From contig NZ_BAAAYO010000020.1 in the NCBI RefSeq assembly GCF_039536325.1, forward strand, positions 1 through 64,000: a stretch of DNA of 64,000 bases. The letters are read 5' to 3'. The stretch is from Paenibacillus_AB hodogayensis (GTDB lineage: Bacteria; Bacillota; Bacilli; Paenibacillales; NBRC-103111). Below, piece after piece: positions 43,406 through 53,051 of this stretch. The position numbers and the translations under genes were made by a program. The notes beneath the pieces are model-generated. The model was not told where the DNA came from. It made no database searches and was given only the letters and a program-made list of their open reading frames with translations. Every line of letters begins with the position of its first letter. Position 1 is the first letter of the stretch.

Positions 43406-45400
43406 TTACTGCGCCTTCAATTCCAATATAGCATCGCGAAGCTCTGCGGCCCGCTCGAACTGCAGGCTCTTGGCCGCTTCCTTCATCTCCGCTTCCAACC
43501 GTTCGATCAACGAAGCGCGGTCCTTCTTGGACAGCTTCTCCGTCTTTACGTCCGCCAAGTAGCTGGACTTTTGTTCGGCGACCTTCGTAGCCTCGATAAC
43601 GTCGCGAACGCGCTTCTGCACCGTCTGCGGCGTCACCCCGTGCCGTTCGTTAAACTCCATCTGGACGCTCCGGCGACGCTCGGTTTCCGCAATCGCCCGA
43701 TTCATCGAATCGGTCCGCTTGTCGCCGTACATAATAACGCGTCCGTTTGCATTCCGGGCGGCCCGGCCGATCGTCTGGATCAGCGAGCGATCCGAACGCA
43801 GGAAACCTTCCTTATCGGCATCCAAAATCGCCACAAGCGATACTTCGGGCAAGTCCAGGCCTTCCCGCAACAGGTTAATGCCGACGAGCACATGGTACGT
43901 GCCTAGCCGCAAATCGCGAAGCAGCTGCATCCGCTCCAGCGTCTTGATGTCCGAATGCAAGTAACGGACCTTGATGCCGAGCTCTTTCAAATAATCGGTC
44001 AAATCCTCCGACATTTTCTTCGTCAGCGTCGTAACCAGAACGCGCTCGTCCTTGGCAATCCGATCGTTGATCTCGCCGATCATGTCGTCAATCTGCCCTT
44101 TGGTCGGACGCACTTCTATCAACGGGTCCAGCAGGCCGGTCGGCCTTATAATCTGCTGGACCATCGTAGGGCACTGCTCCAGCTCGAACGGCCCCGGCGT
44201 GGCCGATACGAAGATGGCCTGGCCGACCTTTCCTTCGAATTCCTCGAACCGCAGCGGCCGGTTATCGAGCGCGGAAGGCAGCCGGAAGCCGTGGTCGACT
44301 AGCACTTCCTTGCGCGCCCGGTCGCCGTTGTACATCCCACGAATCTGAGGCAACGTTACGTGCGACTCGTCGACGATAACAAGCATGTCGTCCGGAAAAT
44401 AGTCCATCAGCGTATAAGGCGTCGCCCCCCGCTCCCGAAACGTAAGCGGTCCGGAATAATTCTCGATGCCGGAGCAGAAGCCCATTTCGTGCATCATCTC
44501 CAGATCGTAGCGAGTCCGCTGCTCCAGCCGCTGCGCTTCCAGAAGCTTGTTTTGCGAGCGCAGCTCGGCAAGCCGGTCCTCCAGCTCCTGTTCGATATGG
44601 ACGAGCGCTACCTTCATCGTATCTTCATGAGTGACGAAGTGAGACGCTGGAAAAATAGCCACATGATCGCGCTCGCCGATAATTTCCCCGGTCAGCACGT
44701 CGATTTCGGTAATTCTCTCGATCTCGTCTCCGAACAGCTCGACGCGAATCGCCTGCTCGCCCCGCGAGGCCGGGAAGATCTCGATCACGTCTCCGCGCAC
44801 GCGGAACGTGCCGCGCACGAAGTTCAAGTCGTTGCGCTGGTATTGAATATCGACCAACTTGTGCAAAATCTCGTTGCGCGGCCGCTCCATGCCGGTCCGC
44901 AGCGACAGCACGAGATTGCCGTATTCGATCGGCGAACCGAGGCCATATATGCACGATACACTGGCTACGATAATCACGTCTCGGCGTTCGAACAGCGAGC
45001 TGGTGGCCGAGTGACGAAGCTTATCGATCTCTTCATTGATGCTGGAATCCTTCTCGATATACGTATCGCTGGACGGGATATACGCCTCCGGCTGGTAGTA
45101 GTCATAGTAGCTGACAAAGTATGACACGGCGTTGTTGGGGAAAAACTCCTGAAACTCGCTGCAAAGCTGGGCAGCCAGCGTCTTGTTGTGGGCGATGACG
45201 AGCGTCGGCCGGTTCAGCTTGGCAATAAGCTGGGCGGCGGTGAACGTCTTCCCGGTTCCCGTAGCGCCAAGCAACGTCTGATATCGTTTACCTTCCTTGA
45301 TTCCTTGAGCCAATTCCTCGATTGCCCTCGGCTGATCGCCCTGGGGCTGGAAGTCGGATACCAGTTGAAACGGTTTGCGTTCAAGCACAATATCGCTCAT
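43406..45400 (-). CDS. uvrB: Excinuclease ABC subunit UvrB
   Basis: DNA-damage verification helicase-like subunit that holds the lesion for UvrC. 664 aa. Walker A LLGATGTGKTFTAAQL, beta-hairpin region SYYDYYQPEAYIP, DESHVTLPQIRGMYNGD (Walker B), the helicase C-terminal motifs GINLLREGLDLPEVSLVAI and QTIGRAARN, and the C-terminal UvrC-binding UVR domain. ATG with AGAGGG upstream. Confidence 0.98.
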   Translation of the reverse strand: MSDIVLERKPFQLVSDFQPQGDQPRAIEELAQGIKEGKRYQTLLGATGTGKTFTAAQLIAKLNRPTLVIAHNKTLAAQLCSEFQEFFPNNAVSYFVSYYDYYQPEAYIPSSDTYIEKDSSINEEIDKLRHSATSSLFERRDVIIVASVSCIYGLGSPIEYGNLVLSLRTGMERPRNEILHKLVDIQYQRNDLNFVRGTFRVRGDVIEIFPASRGEQAIRVELFGDEIERITEIDVLTGEIIGERDHVAIFPASHFVTHEDTMKVALVHIEQELEDRLAELRSQNKLLEAQRLEQRTRYDLEMMHEMGFCSGIENYSGPLTFRERGATPYTLMDYFPDDMLVIVDESHVTLPQIRGMYNGDRARKEVLVDHGFRLPSALDNRPLRFEEFEGKVGQAIFVSATPGPFELEQCPTMVQQIIRPTGLLDPLIEVRPTKGQIDDMIGEINDRIAKDERVLVTTLTKKMSEDLTDYLKELGIKVRYLHSDIKTLERMQLLRDLRLGTYHVLVGINLLREGLDLPEVSLVAILDADKEGFLRSDRSLIQTIGRAARNANGRVIMYGDKRTDSMNRAIAETERRRSVQMEFNERHGVTPQTVQKRVRDVIEATKVAEQKSSYLADVKTEKLSKKDRASLIERLEAEMKEAAKSLQFERAAELRDAILELKAQ

Positions 45401-45484
45401 TGATTTACCCTCTACTTGGGTCTTTCGCCTCTATTGGTTCATTTGGCGCAGACCGATATATGGTATGACATGCAGGGAACCACC

Positions 45485-45530
45485 GAATGTTTGTTCTCAT
45501 TATTATACCTCTTTTCCTGAAATGTTGCAA
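45485..45530 (-). promoter_or_regulatory. uvrBA promoter with LexA (SOS) box
   Basis: On the minus strand -35 TTGCAA (45525-45530) and -10 TATAAT (45502-45507) are 17 bp apart. GAATGTTTGTTC (45485-45496), one mismatch from GAAC-N4-GTTC, covers the expected start site. SOS control of uvrBA by LexA is established in Bacillus. Confidence 0.8.
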
Positions 45531-45561
45531 ATTTTCAAACAAAGGGTGTGGGCCTGGACTT

Positions 45562-46353
45562 ATGGATGTGACTACGCTGCTAGGCATTGCGCTCGGCCTG
45601 ATCGCCCTGATCGGCGGCTTCCTGCTCGACGGCGGCCATATTAGCGGACTGCTTGTTTATACCGCCGCTATCATCGTCTTCGGGGGAACGTTCGGGGCCG
45701 TGCTCATCAGCTTTCCGAAATCTCAGCTTAAACAGATTCCCAAGGCGCTCCGCCTGGCGTTTCGCGAGTCGAAATCCGAACCGGACGCATTCATAACAGA
45801 GCTGGTCGAGATGGCCGTCATCGCCCGCCGCGAAGGCGTGCTGGCGCTTGAGGATCGCGCGCAGCAGCATCCGAACCCGTTTCTCCGCGACGGCTTACAG
45901 ATGGTTGTAGACGGCACCGATCCCGATCTGATCCGCAACATTTTGGAGGTCGAGATCGAGTCGAAGGAGAAGCTGTACGCCGGCTATACGAAAATATTCG
46001 AAGCGGCCGGCGGCTATGCCCCGACCATGGGTATTATCGGCACGGTCATGGGTCTGATTCATGTACTCAGCAATTTGTCCGATCCCGAATCGCTCGCCAG
46101 CGCCATTGCCGTCGCTTTTACCGCTACGTTGTATGGGGTGGCCAGCGCCAATGTGATCTATTTGCCGATTGCCAGCAAAATCAAAGCGCGCAGCGAAGAG
46201 CATATCGCCGAGATGGACATGATGCTGGAAGGCATCTTGTCGCTGCAAGCGGGGGAAAATCCTCAGCTTATCCAAAAAAAGCTGACTTCATTCCTGCAAC
46301 TGGAGACGTCGGGCGACGGAAAGGGTCAGAAGGCCGATGGCGAGAAGACGTAG
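45562..46353 (+). CDS. motA: Flagellar stator protein, MotA/MotP type
   Basis: 263 aa. Four membrane segments: two at the N-terminus (LLGIALGLIALIGGFLL and VYTAAIIVFGGTFGAVLISF) and two late ones (YAPTMGIIGTVMGLIHVL and AIAVAFTATLYGVASANVIYL), with a cytoplasmic loop rich in charged residues (ARREGVLALED) that contacts the rotor. The late segments resemble sodium-type MotP as much as MotA, so the coupling ion is open. The ATG at 45562 has AAAGGG about 15 nt upstream. It overlaps motB by 17 bp. Confidence 0.88.
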   Translation: MDVTTLLGIALGLIALIGGFLLDGGHISGLLVYTAAIIVFGGTFGAVLISFPKSQLKQIPKALRLAFRESKSEPDAFITELVEMAVIARREGVLALEDRAQQHPNPFLRDGLQMVVDGTDPDLIRNILEVEIESKEKLYAGYTKIFEAAGGYAPTMGIIGTVMGLIHVLSNLSDPESLASAIAVAFTATLYGVASANVIYLPIASKIKARSEEHIAEMDMMLEGILSLQAGENPQLIQKKLTSFLQLETSGDGKGQKADGEKT

Positions 46354-47131
46354 ATCGAAAGAAAACAATCATTCGACCAACGAACGTTGGCTCATTACGT
46401 ATGCCGACCTGATTACGCTGTTGATGATATTCTTCGTCATCATGTATGCGATGAGCAAAGTAGACTTGGCCAAATACGAGACTTTATCCAAAGCGCTGCA
46501 AATGCAGTTCGCCGACGGCCCCTCCATCATTCCGAAAGGGACCGGCGTGATGGGCGAAGCCGTTCCGGGCGACAGCAGGGCCGGAGACAACGCCAAGAAG
46601 GACCCCGACGCTCCGGAAGCAAAGCTTGAGGACAAGACCAACCAGGAAGAGCAGGCGAAGAAGGAAGCCGAGCTGCAAAACCTGCTCAAGGTGGTCCGTG
46701 AATATATCGCCGATCAGCATTTGGAGGGTCAGGTGTCGGCCAGCGACACATCGCGCGGCATTGCCATCACGCTGAACGATTTGTTTTTGTTCGACCTGGG
46801 TCAGGCGGATTTGAAGAAAGACGCTTACCCTGTGCTGGAGAAGCTCGCCAGCCTATTCCCGAAGCTGAATGCGAAAGTAAGCATCGAGGGGCATACCGAC
46901 GATTTGCCCTTTGCCGCCGGCTCGCTGTTCCAGGATAACTGGGGCCTCTCTCAAGCCCGCTCCGTTTCGGTTATCCGGTATTTCGTCAATTCGTCCAAGC
47001 TGCCAGCGGATACGTTCATGTCCTCGGCGTATGCCGATACGAAGCCGGTAGCCCCGAACGATTCGGAAGCCAACCGGCAAAAAAACCGCAGGGTCGAAAT
47101 CGTCGTCTTGCGGGGCCAATCTCAAAATTGA
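46337..47131 (+). CDS. motB: Flagellar stator protein, MotB/MotS type
   Basis: 264 aa. A basic start (MARRRRSKENN) precedes the single membrane helix with the essential ion-binding Asp in TYADLITLLMIFFVIMYAMS. A charged linker with many Lys/Glu residues follows, then an OmpA-like peptidoglycan-binding domain (VSIEGHTDDLPF, NWGLSQARSVSV, NRQKNRRVEIVV). With MotA it forms the stator that anchors to the wall and drives the flagellum. No other flagellar genes are in the window. Confidence 0.92.
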   Translation: MARRRRSKENNHSTNERWLITYADLITLLMIFFVIMYAMSKVDLAKYETLSKALQMQFADGPSIIPKGTGVMGEAVPGDSRAGDNAKKDPDAPEAKLEDKTNQEEQAKKEAELQNLLKVVREYIADQHLEGQVSASDTSRGIAITLNDLFLFDLGQADLKKDAYPVLEKLASLFPKLNAKVSIEGHTDDLPFAAGSLFQDNWGLSQARSVSVIRYFVNSSKLPADTFMSSAYADTKPVAPNDSEANRQKNRRVEIVVLRGQSQN

Positions 47132-47188
47132 TATCGATACTCCAGGGCAGGCGCGAATCGATCCTAGCGGCCCTATGGGTCAAACAGG

Positions 47189-47233
47189 TAAAGCCTTCAG
47201 GACGGCGAAATCGTCCCGAAGGCTTTATTTGTT
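47189..47233 (+). terminator. motAB terminator
   Basis: TAAAGCCTTC-GGACG pairs with CGTCC-GAAGGCTTTA (two bulges) around GCGAAAT and runs into TTTGTTTG on the plus strand. Confidence 0.9.
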
Positions 47234-47261
47234 TGTAGCCTGCCATTCCGGCGAATTACGT

Positions 47262-48557
47262 TTACAGCGAACGTCCCGAGCCTGAGCTTCCTCTGGATAC
47301 GGCTGACGATTTGCGCCGCTTCGCTGCCGTCCACCAGTGGATGTTGCGTTCCTCCAGCACGACCATCGCCTTCTCGTCGGGGGCCAGAAGGACGCCCAGC
47401 AGATGGTGCTCTCCGGCGAACAAAGCCCGCTGCACGAATTTGCTGTGACCGTCGGTATTGATTACCTCCAGCTTGCAGAAAGCGCCGTTCGACTGCAGCG
47501 CCTCGTGCAGCTCCTCCTTCGTCCCCACCTTGATGCCGTTCACTTTGTGTATGATTTCCCCGGGCAGCAGACCCATCTCTTTGGCTGGGCTGCCGGGCAG
47601 CACGGCCAGCACCTTCAAGCCCCGATCGTCGTGAACGAAATAAGGGGGGTGCACAATCTCCTCGCGTCGGCTCCACCATGTCAGCGCCTCATGCAGCGCG
47701 ATTACGCCGATTGAGCCGACTATCGCAAATCCGGGGGCCCATTCGGCGCACGCCGCCAGCCCGAGCACCAGGCAGGCGTAAACGGCCAGCCCGCCCGCAC
47801 TCCGCTTCGCCTTCGCGTCCGGCAGGAGAGTCGTCGTTCTTTCGGCAAAGCCGAGCATCACCGGCAGCGCCGCAAACGCCCATCCGGCAGACCATATATC
47901 GCCGCCGAACAGCGGGGTCCATGGCAAGGCGGGACCCGAGGCTCCCTGGACAGGAACGAGCAGCAGCAGCGGGACAGGCCAAAACTGCTGCAGCTGATAG
48001 CCTCCAATAACCTTGCCCCGCTTGCTTTCCACGAAAAGCGGCATGGCCATGGAGGCCCCCTGCTTGCCGACAAAGATGGCCTCGATGGCGTGGAGCACGC
48101 CGACCAGTGCAAGCAAGGACGATACAGGCAGCTCGCTAAGCGGTTCTAGCGCAGATCCGATATAAGGGATATCCACAACGGCGGGAAAGCCACGGACGAC
48201 CGCATGCAGCAGTCCCAGCACGCCAACCGCGTAGGCTAAGCAAATGAAGCGTACCTGAATGAGGGCGAACAGCGCGGTTATCCCCCACAGCCATACGATA
48301 ACGGCAGGCGGTACCGTCGCTCCGATGAAAGCCATAACAAACGACGCGGCCATGCCCGCTATTAGACCCCACAAAACCGTTTTCCAGGCAGTGTCGAGCA
48401 TCGTATGCAGCCGCGTGGAGAACATTTGCCGCTCCAGCACGATTTGCCTGTGGTATTGCAGCAAAACGAAGATGATTCCGATATAGTAAAACGGTTGCGC
48501 TGCCAAATGCAGCAACGCGCGCAGCACGTTACGCGCCAGCTCTGCCGCGACGTCCAT
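47262..48557 (-). CDS. minJ: MinJ-like multipass PDZ protein
   Basis: 431 aa: eight or more membrane segments in the first 300 residues and a C-terminal PDZ domain (about 325-400: GLKVLAVLPGSPAKEMGLLP, GEIIHKVNGIKV). In B. subtilis MinJ bridges DivIVA and MinD to keep division away from the poles, and its gene follows ctpB as here. Sequence similarity across the membrane part is hard to judge by eye, so the call depends on topology, PDZ and gene order. ATG 48557 has AAAGGAG 8 nt upstream. Confidence 0.75.
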   Translation of the reverse strand: MDVAAELARNVLRALLHLAAQPFYYIGIIFVLLQYHRQIVLERQMFSTRLHTMLDTAWKTVLWGLIAGMAASFVMAFIGATVPPAVIVWLWGITALFALIQVRFICLAYAVGVLGLLHAVVRGFPAVVDIPYIGSALEPLSELPVSSLLALVGVLHAIEAIFVGKQGASMAMPLFVESKRGKVIGGYQLQQFWPVPLLLLVPVQGASGPALPWTPLFGGDIWSAGWAFAALPVMLGFAERTTTLLPDAKAKRSAGGLAVYACLVLGLAACAEWAPGFAIVGSIGVIALHEALTWWSRREEIVHPPYFVHDDRGLKVLAVLPGSPAKEMGLLPGEIIHKVNGIKVGTKEELHEALQSNGAFCKLEVINTDGHSKFVQRALFAGEHHLLGVLLAPDEKAMVVLEERNIHWWTAAKRRKSSAVSRGSSGSGRSL

Positions 48558-48588
48558 CAAACCCGCTCCTTTAGCTTAACGAACTGTG

Positions 48589-48622
48589 AAAAGGGAAGGC
48601 CGGGTAGTCCGGCCTTCCCTTT
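48589..48622 (-). terminator. Hairpin terminator after ctpB
   Basis: GGGAAGGCCGG and CCGGCCTTCCC pair perfectly around a five-base loop, followed by CTTTTC on the minus strand. It lies about 70 bp after ctpB and just before the minJ ribosome site, so minJ may receive only read-through unless it has its own promoter. Confidence 0.75.
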
Positions 48623-48689
48623 CTATTTTCGACGCGATCGCATGCGTTTCCTGCCGACCGGCCTATTTTCCAGTTGCTTCCTCAGCCTG

Positions 48690-50144
48690 CTACTTGATCG
48701 CTTTCTTCATCTCGTCCACAGCGGCTTTCAATTGCAGATCGCTTTCCGGATTGCGGATTTGTTTCGTAATCGCATCCTCCAGCGTTTGAGCCGTCTTAAC
48801 GTCGACCTCGCCGTTTGCCGTCAGTCCGTGCTGGCTCTGGAACGATTTTACCGCTTGCGTGGTCTTGTCGCCAAAGTAACCGTCCGTGCGTCCAGGCGGG
48901 AATCCGAGCCCGTCCAGCATCAGCTGCAGGTTTTTGACGTCGTCCCCCAGCATATCGTACTTGAGCGTCGTTTTCTTGGACATCGGCGACGCCTTGTAAT
49001 AGGGCGGCTGCTCGACCGCCACGTCGGGGGCGATCCCCTTCTGATGAACCCAGTTGCCGTTCGGGGTCAACCATTTCATCACGGTCATTTTGATGTTGCT
49101 GCCGTCTCCAAGCTCCTGCTGATACGTGACCTGCACCGTGCCTTTGCCGTATGTCTTCTCGCCCACCAGCTTGGCTCCGGCCGCCTCCTGAAGTGCGCCC
49201 GCCATAATCTCCGACGCGCTGGCGCTGCCGTTGTTGATCAGCACGGCAATCGGATACGGCTTGGTCGAGCCTTTGGATACGGTCTGCTCCCGCTGGCCGT
49301 TGCGGTCTTCGACCTGCACGATCGGCTTGCCCTTCGGCACGAAAGGTTCCAGCATCTCGACAACCGCTTGCAGCATGCCGCCCGGATCGTTACGCACATC
49401 GATGACGAGCGCCTTCATGCCCTGATCCTCGAGCGCCTTCAATTGATCCTTAAAGTTCTTGGCCGTGTTTTGCACGAATTCGCGGATTTCGATCTTGCCG
49501 ACCTGACCGTCGATCATCTCCGACAGCACGGTTTCAATCGGGATATCGTCGCGCACGACGACGATCTCGATCGGCTCCGCACCCGCCCGCATCACTTGCA
49601 GCTTGGCTTGCGAGCCTTTGGTTCCGCGGATTTTCATCACCGCTTCGGATAACGACAGCCCGTCCAGCTTCTCCCCGTTGACCGACAAAATAATGTCGTT
49701 CGTCCGGATCCCCGCCTTGTCCGCCGGGGAGCCTTTAATCGGCGATACGACCTTAACACGGCCTTCCTCCAGCGACACTTCGGCGCCGATTCCTTGAAAG
49801 GTGGAGTTCAGCATGTCGTTAAACTGCTGCGCTTCCTTCTGATCCATGTAGGTAGTGTACGGATCCTCCAACGAGCCCAGCATGCCGCTGATGGCGCCGT
49901 TGATTACCTTGGTTCGATCTGTCTCGTGCAGATATTGATTCTGAATCAGCTCGTATGTCGTGGTCAGCTTCTTCAATTCCTGAGGGGTGAAGCTTCCCGT
50001 CCCGGTTTTGCCCCCGGACACGCTCTGTCCGGGCTCGGCCAGCGAATACGGTCCGACAATCGTAAGCGTCAGAATACTGCTTGCGAACATGGCAAGCAGG
50101 ACAAACGCTAGCAAAATGTACAGATTGCGCCCTTTCCAGAACAT
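48690..50144 (-). CDS. ctpB: Carboxy-terminal processing protease CtpB (S41)
   Basis: 484 aa secreted/membrane-anchored protease. One N-terminal membrane segment; PDZ at about 100-190 (GIGAEVSLEEGRVKVVSPI, GSPADKAGIRTNDIILSVNG); protease core with catalytic Ser in NNGSASASEIMAG and Lys in GEKTYGKGTVQ; C-terminal peptidoglycan-binding domain (LKYDMLGDDVKNLQLMLDGL). In Bacillus CtpB cleaves SpoIVFA/SpoIVFB-complex components to activate sigma-K during sporulation. Start ATG has AAGGCGGTGAG upstream. Confidence 0.93.
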   Translation of the reverse strand: MFWKGRNLYILLAFVLLAMFASSILTLTIVGPYSLAEPGQSVSGGKTGTGSFTPQELKKLTTTYELIQNQYLHETDRTKVINGAISGMLGSLEDPYTTYMDQKEAQQFNDMLNSTFQGIGAEVSLEEGRVKVVSPIKGSPADKAGIRTNDIILSVNGEKLDGLSLSEAVMKIRGTKGSQAKLQVMRAGAEPIEIVVVRDDIPIETVLSEMIDGQVGKIEIREFVQNTAKNFKDQLKALEDQGMKALVIDVRNDPGGMLQAVVEMLEPFVPKGKPIVQVEDRNGQREQTVSKGSTKPYPIAVLINNGSASASEIMAGALQEAAGAKLVGEKTYGKGTVQVTYQQELGDGSNIKMTVMKWLTPNGNWVHQKGIAPDVAVEQPPYYKASPMSKKTTLKYDMLGDDVKNLQLMLDGLGFPPGRTDGYFGDKTTQAVKSFQSQHGLTANGEVDVKTAQTLEDAITKQIRNPESDLQLKAAVDEMKKAIK

Positions 50145-50221
50145 CAGTCTTACTCACCGCCTTCGCGTGCTTGTCTCGATATGCCATTCTAGTGTATGAA
50201 GAAGACCGGATAATTAGTAGA

Positions 50222-51412
50222 CTATTTTGTTACGTACGGAATCGGATCGACCGGCACGCCGTTCTGGCGCACCTCGAAGTGCAGATGGTTCCCTGTCGAT
50301 TGCCCGGTGGAGCCCACGTAAGACACGACATCGCCGGTCTTGACGTAATCGCCTTCGGAAGCGGCCAGCCCGCGCGCATGCCCGTACCACGTTTGCAGCC
50401 CGCCCCCATGATCGATCACGATCGTATTGCCGTAGCCGTTCACCCACTGGGCGATAATAACCGTCCCGGGCGCGGCGGCATGAATCTCGGTGCCTGCCGG
50501 AGCCGGAATATCGATGCCCTTATGGCTCTCGTTCTTCTTGGTAACCGGGTTAATCCGCTGCACGAATCCCGAAGAAATCGTCGAGCGGCCGGGCAGCGGC
50601 CAACTAAGCTTGCCCCCGCTGTAAACGGCCGTCGGCTTGTTTTTGGTGTTGTTCTTGTTCTTCTCCGCCCAAAGCTTGGATTTCTCGTCGGCCAGCTTAC
50701 GCGCGTATTCTTCCTGCTCTTCGGTAATCTGCTCCGTCTTCTCTTCCTCGCGGGCAAGACTTGCAATGACGACTTCCTTGTCCTTTTGCTTCTGCATCAT
50801 TTCGTTCTGCGCTTTTTCGCGTTCTGCATATTGCACTTGGACCATAGCAAGCTGTTCCTCGACCTTAACCTTCTTCTGCTCCACCAAGAGACGATCCCGT
50901 TTATTGGACTGCAAAATTTCCTTGTCCTGGCTGACAATCGAACGGAGCGCATGGTACCGGTCCAGGAAATCGCTGAAGCTGGTCGATTCGAACAGCACCT
51001 CCATGTATGAAACGAAGCCATTCGTATACATGAGTCGAACCCGGGATTTCAGCAGCTTGTCGCGGCTTTCCACGCGTTCCTCAGCTTCCTGCAGCTCGTC
51101 GTTCGTTTGCCTCACCGTTTCTTTGGTAGACGAAATTTGCTCTTGAATTTCGTTCAACCGCTTGCCTTGGTCTTCGATTTGTTTCTTGATGTCTTCCAGA
51201 CTTTTCGTTTCCTCGGTTTTGCGGGCGACCAGTTCTTTCTTCTGCTTCTCGTTGTCTTCCAGCTTCTTGGCGTTGTCGGCCTCGATTTTTTGAATTTGAG
51301 TGAGTCGTTTGTCGATTTCCGTATTGGTCATAGCATTGCCCAAATCGGGCGTGCCCATAAGCAGCAAAACGGCGCTGCAAGCGAAAACGATCGTTTTTTT
51401 CACCGTGTTCAA
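50222..51412 (-). CDS. Coiled-coil M23 peptidoglycan endopeptidase (EnvC-like)
   Basis: 396 aa. Signal peptide 1-27, a long coiled coil at about 28-255 (heptads rich in Lys/Glu/Gln), and an M23 (LytM) domain at about 285-396 with zinc ligands in SHKGIDIPA and the downstream HLHFEVR; both metal positions are kept, so it can be an active hydrolase. Lying directly after ftsX, it has the layout of EnvC and CwlO-type partners that are switched on by FtsEX. TTG start with AAGGAGGAG 7 nt upstream. Confidence 0.88.
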   Translation of the reverse strand: MNTVKKTIVFACSAVLLLMGTPDLGNAMTNTEIDKRLTQIQKIEADNAKKLEDNEKQKKELVARKTEETKSLEDIKKQIEDQGKRLNEIQEQISSTKETVRQTNDELQEAEERVESRDKLLKSRVRLMYTNGFVSYMEVLFESTSFSDFLDRYHALRSIVSQDKEILQSNKRDRLLVEQKKVKVEEQLAMVQVQYAEREKAQNEMMQKQKDKEVVIASLAREEEKTEQITEEQEEYARKLADEKSKLWAEKNKNNTKNKPTAVYSGGKLSWPLPGRSTISSGFVQRINPVTKKNESHKGIDIPAPAGTEIHAAAPGTVIIAQWVNGYGNTIVIDHGGGLQTWYGHARGLAASEGDYVKTGDVVSYVGSTGQSTGNHLHFEVRQNGVPVDPIPYVTK

Positions 51413-51457
51413 GAAGTAACTCCTCCTTGGCCTGTAGGACTTCCGTCGAAAACGGGC

Positions 51458-52375
51458 TTATACTTTCAAAAATTTGCGTACAGACAACAAGCTTCCCCAG
51501 ATGCCGATCATTACGCCGATGCCGACTAGAAGCACCGGAATGATGAAAACAAGCTCGTGCAGCGGAATGAGCCGGATGAGCATCAAGCCTAGCGGCACCT
51601 GCGTATATTTCAGAAACTCCGCATAGCCCCACAGCAGCACGCCTACTGGAATAGCCGAGCCAATAAAGCCGAGCAGCGACCCTTCTATAAAAAAAGGCCA
51701 GCGTATAAAGCTATTCGTCGCGCCGACCAGCTTCATAATGCCGATCTCCCGCCTGCGTGCGACTATCGTGATCTTAATCGTATTGGAGATCAGGAACATG
51801 GCGGTAAAAGCAAGCAGCAATACGAATACGAGCCCCACATTGCGTACGATGTCGGTCGCCTTGAACAGCGTCTCTACCGTGCCTTTGCCGTAATTGATTT
51901 TATAGATCAACGGAGGATTTCGGGCGGCATCCATCGCTTTGATCTGCTCGGCCACGCTGCCGACCAGACGCGGATCGGTCACCTCTACCGTGAACGAGTC
52001 GTTCAGCGGGTTATTGTCCCCGTCGAAGCCCTCGAGCAGCTCCTTCCCTTCATCGCCCATCTTCTCGCGTAAAATGACCAAGCCTTCCTCTTTCGACACG
52101 AAGGTCACTTTTCTCACATCGGGAAGGGCGGCAATGTCGCGCTGAACAGTATTTCTTAACTGCTCGCTCGTGTTGACCTCCAAATAAACGCGAATTTCAA
52201 TCTGACTTTCGAATTGATCGGCCAGCCGGTTCACATTCAGCGCAAGCAGAAGAAAAATGCCCAGAACGAACAGCGAGATGGAAATCGCGCTAATGGACGC
52301 AAACGTCATCCAGCCGTTGCGGGCGACGTTGCGGGCACCTTCCTTCATGTGCCGACCGAAGGTGCTAATCCTCAT
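51458..52375 (-). CDS. ftsX: Cell division ABC permease FtsX
   Basis: 305 aa. Four membrane segments with the typical large extracellular loop between the first two (about 45-170), and the FtsX C-terminal core (ATNSFIRWPFFIEGSLLGFIGS). MRISTFGRHMKEGARNVARNGW start is characteristic of Bacilli FtsX. It transmits ATP-driven motion of FtsE to a cell-wall hydrolase outside; the neighbouring M23 protein is the obvious candidate. It overlaps ftsE by 11 bases. Confidence 0.95.
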   Translation of the reverse strand: MRISTFGRHMKEGARNVARNGWMTFASISAISISLFVLGIFLLLALNVNRLADQFESQIEIRVYLEVNTSEQLRNTVQRDIAALPDVRKVTFVSKEEGLVILREKMGDEGKELLEGFDGDNNPLNDSFTVEVTDPRLVGSVAEQIKAMDAARNPPLIYKINYGKGTVETLFKATDIVRNVGLVFVLLLAFTAMFLISNTIKITIVARRREIGIMKLVGATNSFIRWPFFIEGSLLGFIGSAIPVGVLLWGYAEFLKYTQVPLGLMLIRLIPLHELVFIIPVLLVGIGVMIGIWGSLLSVRKFLKV

Positions 52376-53051
52376 AGCCGTATTCCCCTCTCAGCTGATC
52401 GCGGGCGATATTCCCCTTCTCGATGGCAATGACCCGTTTGCGAATCGTGTTGACGATTTCCTTGTTGTGCGTAGCCATGACGATCGTGGCGCCGCGGAAG
52501 TTGATCTCCTCCAACAGCTTCATAATGCCCCACGACGTTTCCGGGTCCAGGTTGCCCGTCGGCTCGTCCGCGATAATAACCGCCGGGTTATTGACGATAG
52601 CCCGGGCGATCGCGACGCGCTGCTGCTCCCCGCCGGAAAGCTGCCCCGGCAGCGAAGCCGCCTTGTCCTTCAGCCGGACAAGCTCCAATACCTCCATCGT
52701 ACGCTTCTTCATCAGCTTCTTCGGAGCCTCGATCACTTCCATCGCATAGGCGACATTTTCGTATACCGATAGCTTCGGGAGCAGTTTGAAGTCCTGAAAA
52801 ACAATGCCGATATTGCGGCGGACATAAGGAATTTTACGCTGCTTCAGCTTCTCCAGATTGAATCCGTTTACGAAAATGTGGCCTTTGCTCGGACGCTCCT
52901 CACGATAGATGAGCTTCATGAAGGTCGATTTGCCCGCCCCGGAGGGGCCGACCACGTATACAAATTCATGCGCGTCGATTTTTACGTTTATCCCTTTCAA
53001 TGCATGGGTTCCGTCCGGGTACGTTTTCCATACATCCTGCATTTCAATCAC
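52365..53051 (-). CDS. ftsE: Cell division ATP-binding protein FtsE
   Basis: 228 aa ABC ATPase. Walker A GPSGAGKSTFMKLIY, Q-loop IGIVFQDFKLLP, signature LSGGEQQRVAIARA, Walker B VIIADEPTGNLDP, H-loop MATHNKEIV. I take the GTG at 53051 as start (protein VIEMQDVWKTYPDG, AGGA 9 nt upstream), which gives the usual FtsE length; the open frame upstream is not conserved-looking. First gene of ftsE-ftsX-M23-ctpB. Confidence 0.95.
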   Translation of the reverse strand: MIEMQDVWKTYPDGTHALKGINVKIDAHEFVYVVGPSGAGKSTFMKLIYREERPSKGHIFVNGFNLEKLKQRKIPYVRRNIGIVFQDFKLLPKLSVYENVAYAMEVIEAPKKLMKKRTMEVLELVRLKDKAASLPGQLSGGEQQRVAIARAIVNNPAVIIADEPTGNLDPETSWGIMKLLEEINFRGATIVMATHNKEIVNTIRKRVIAIEKGNIARDQLRGEYGYED

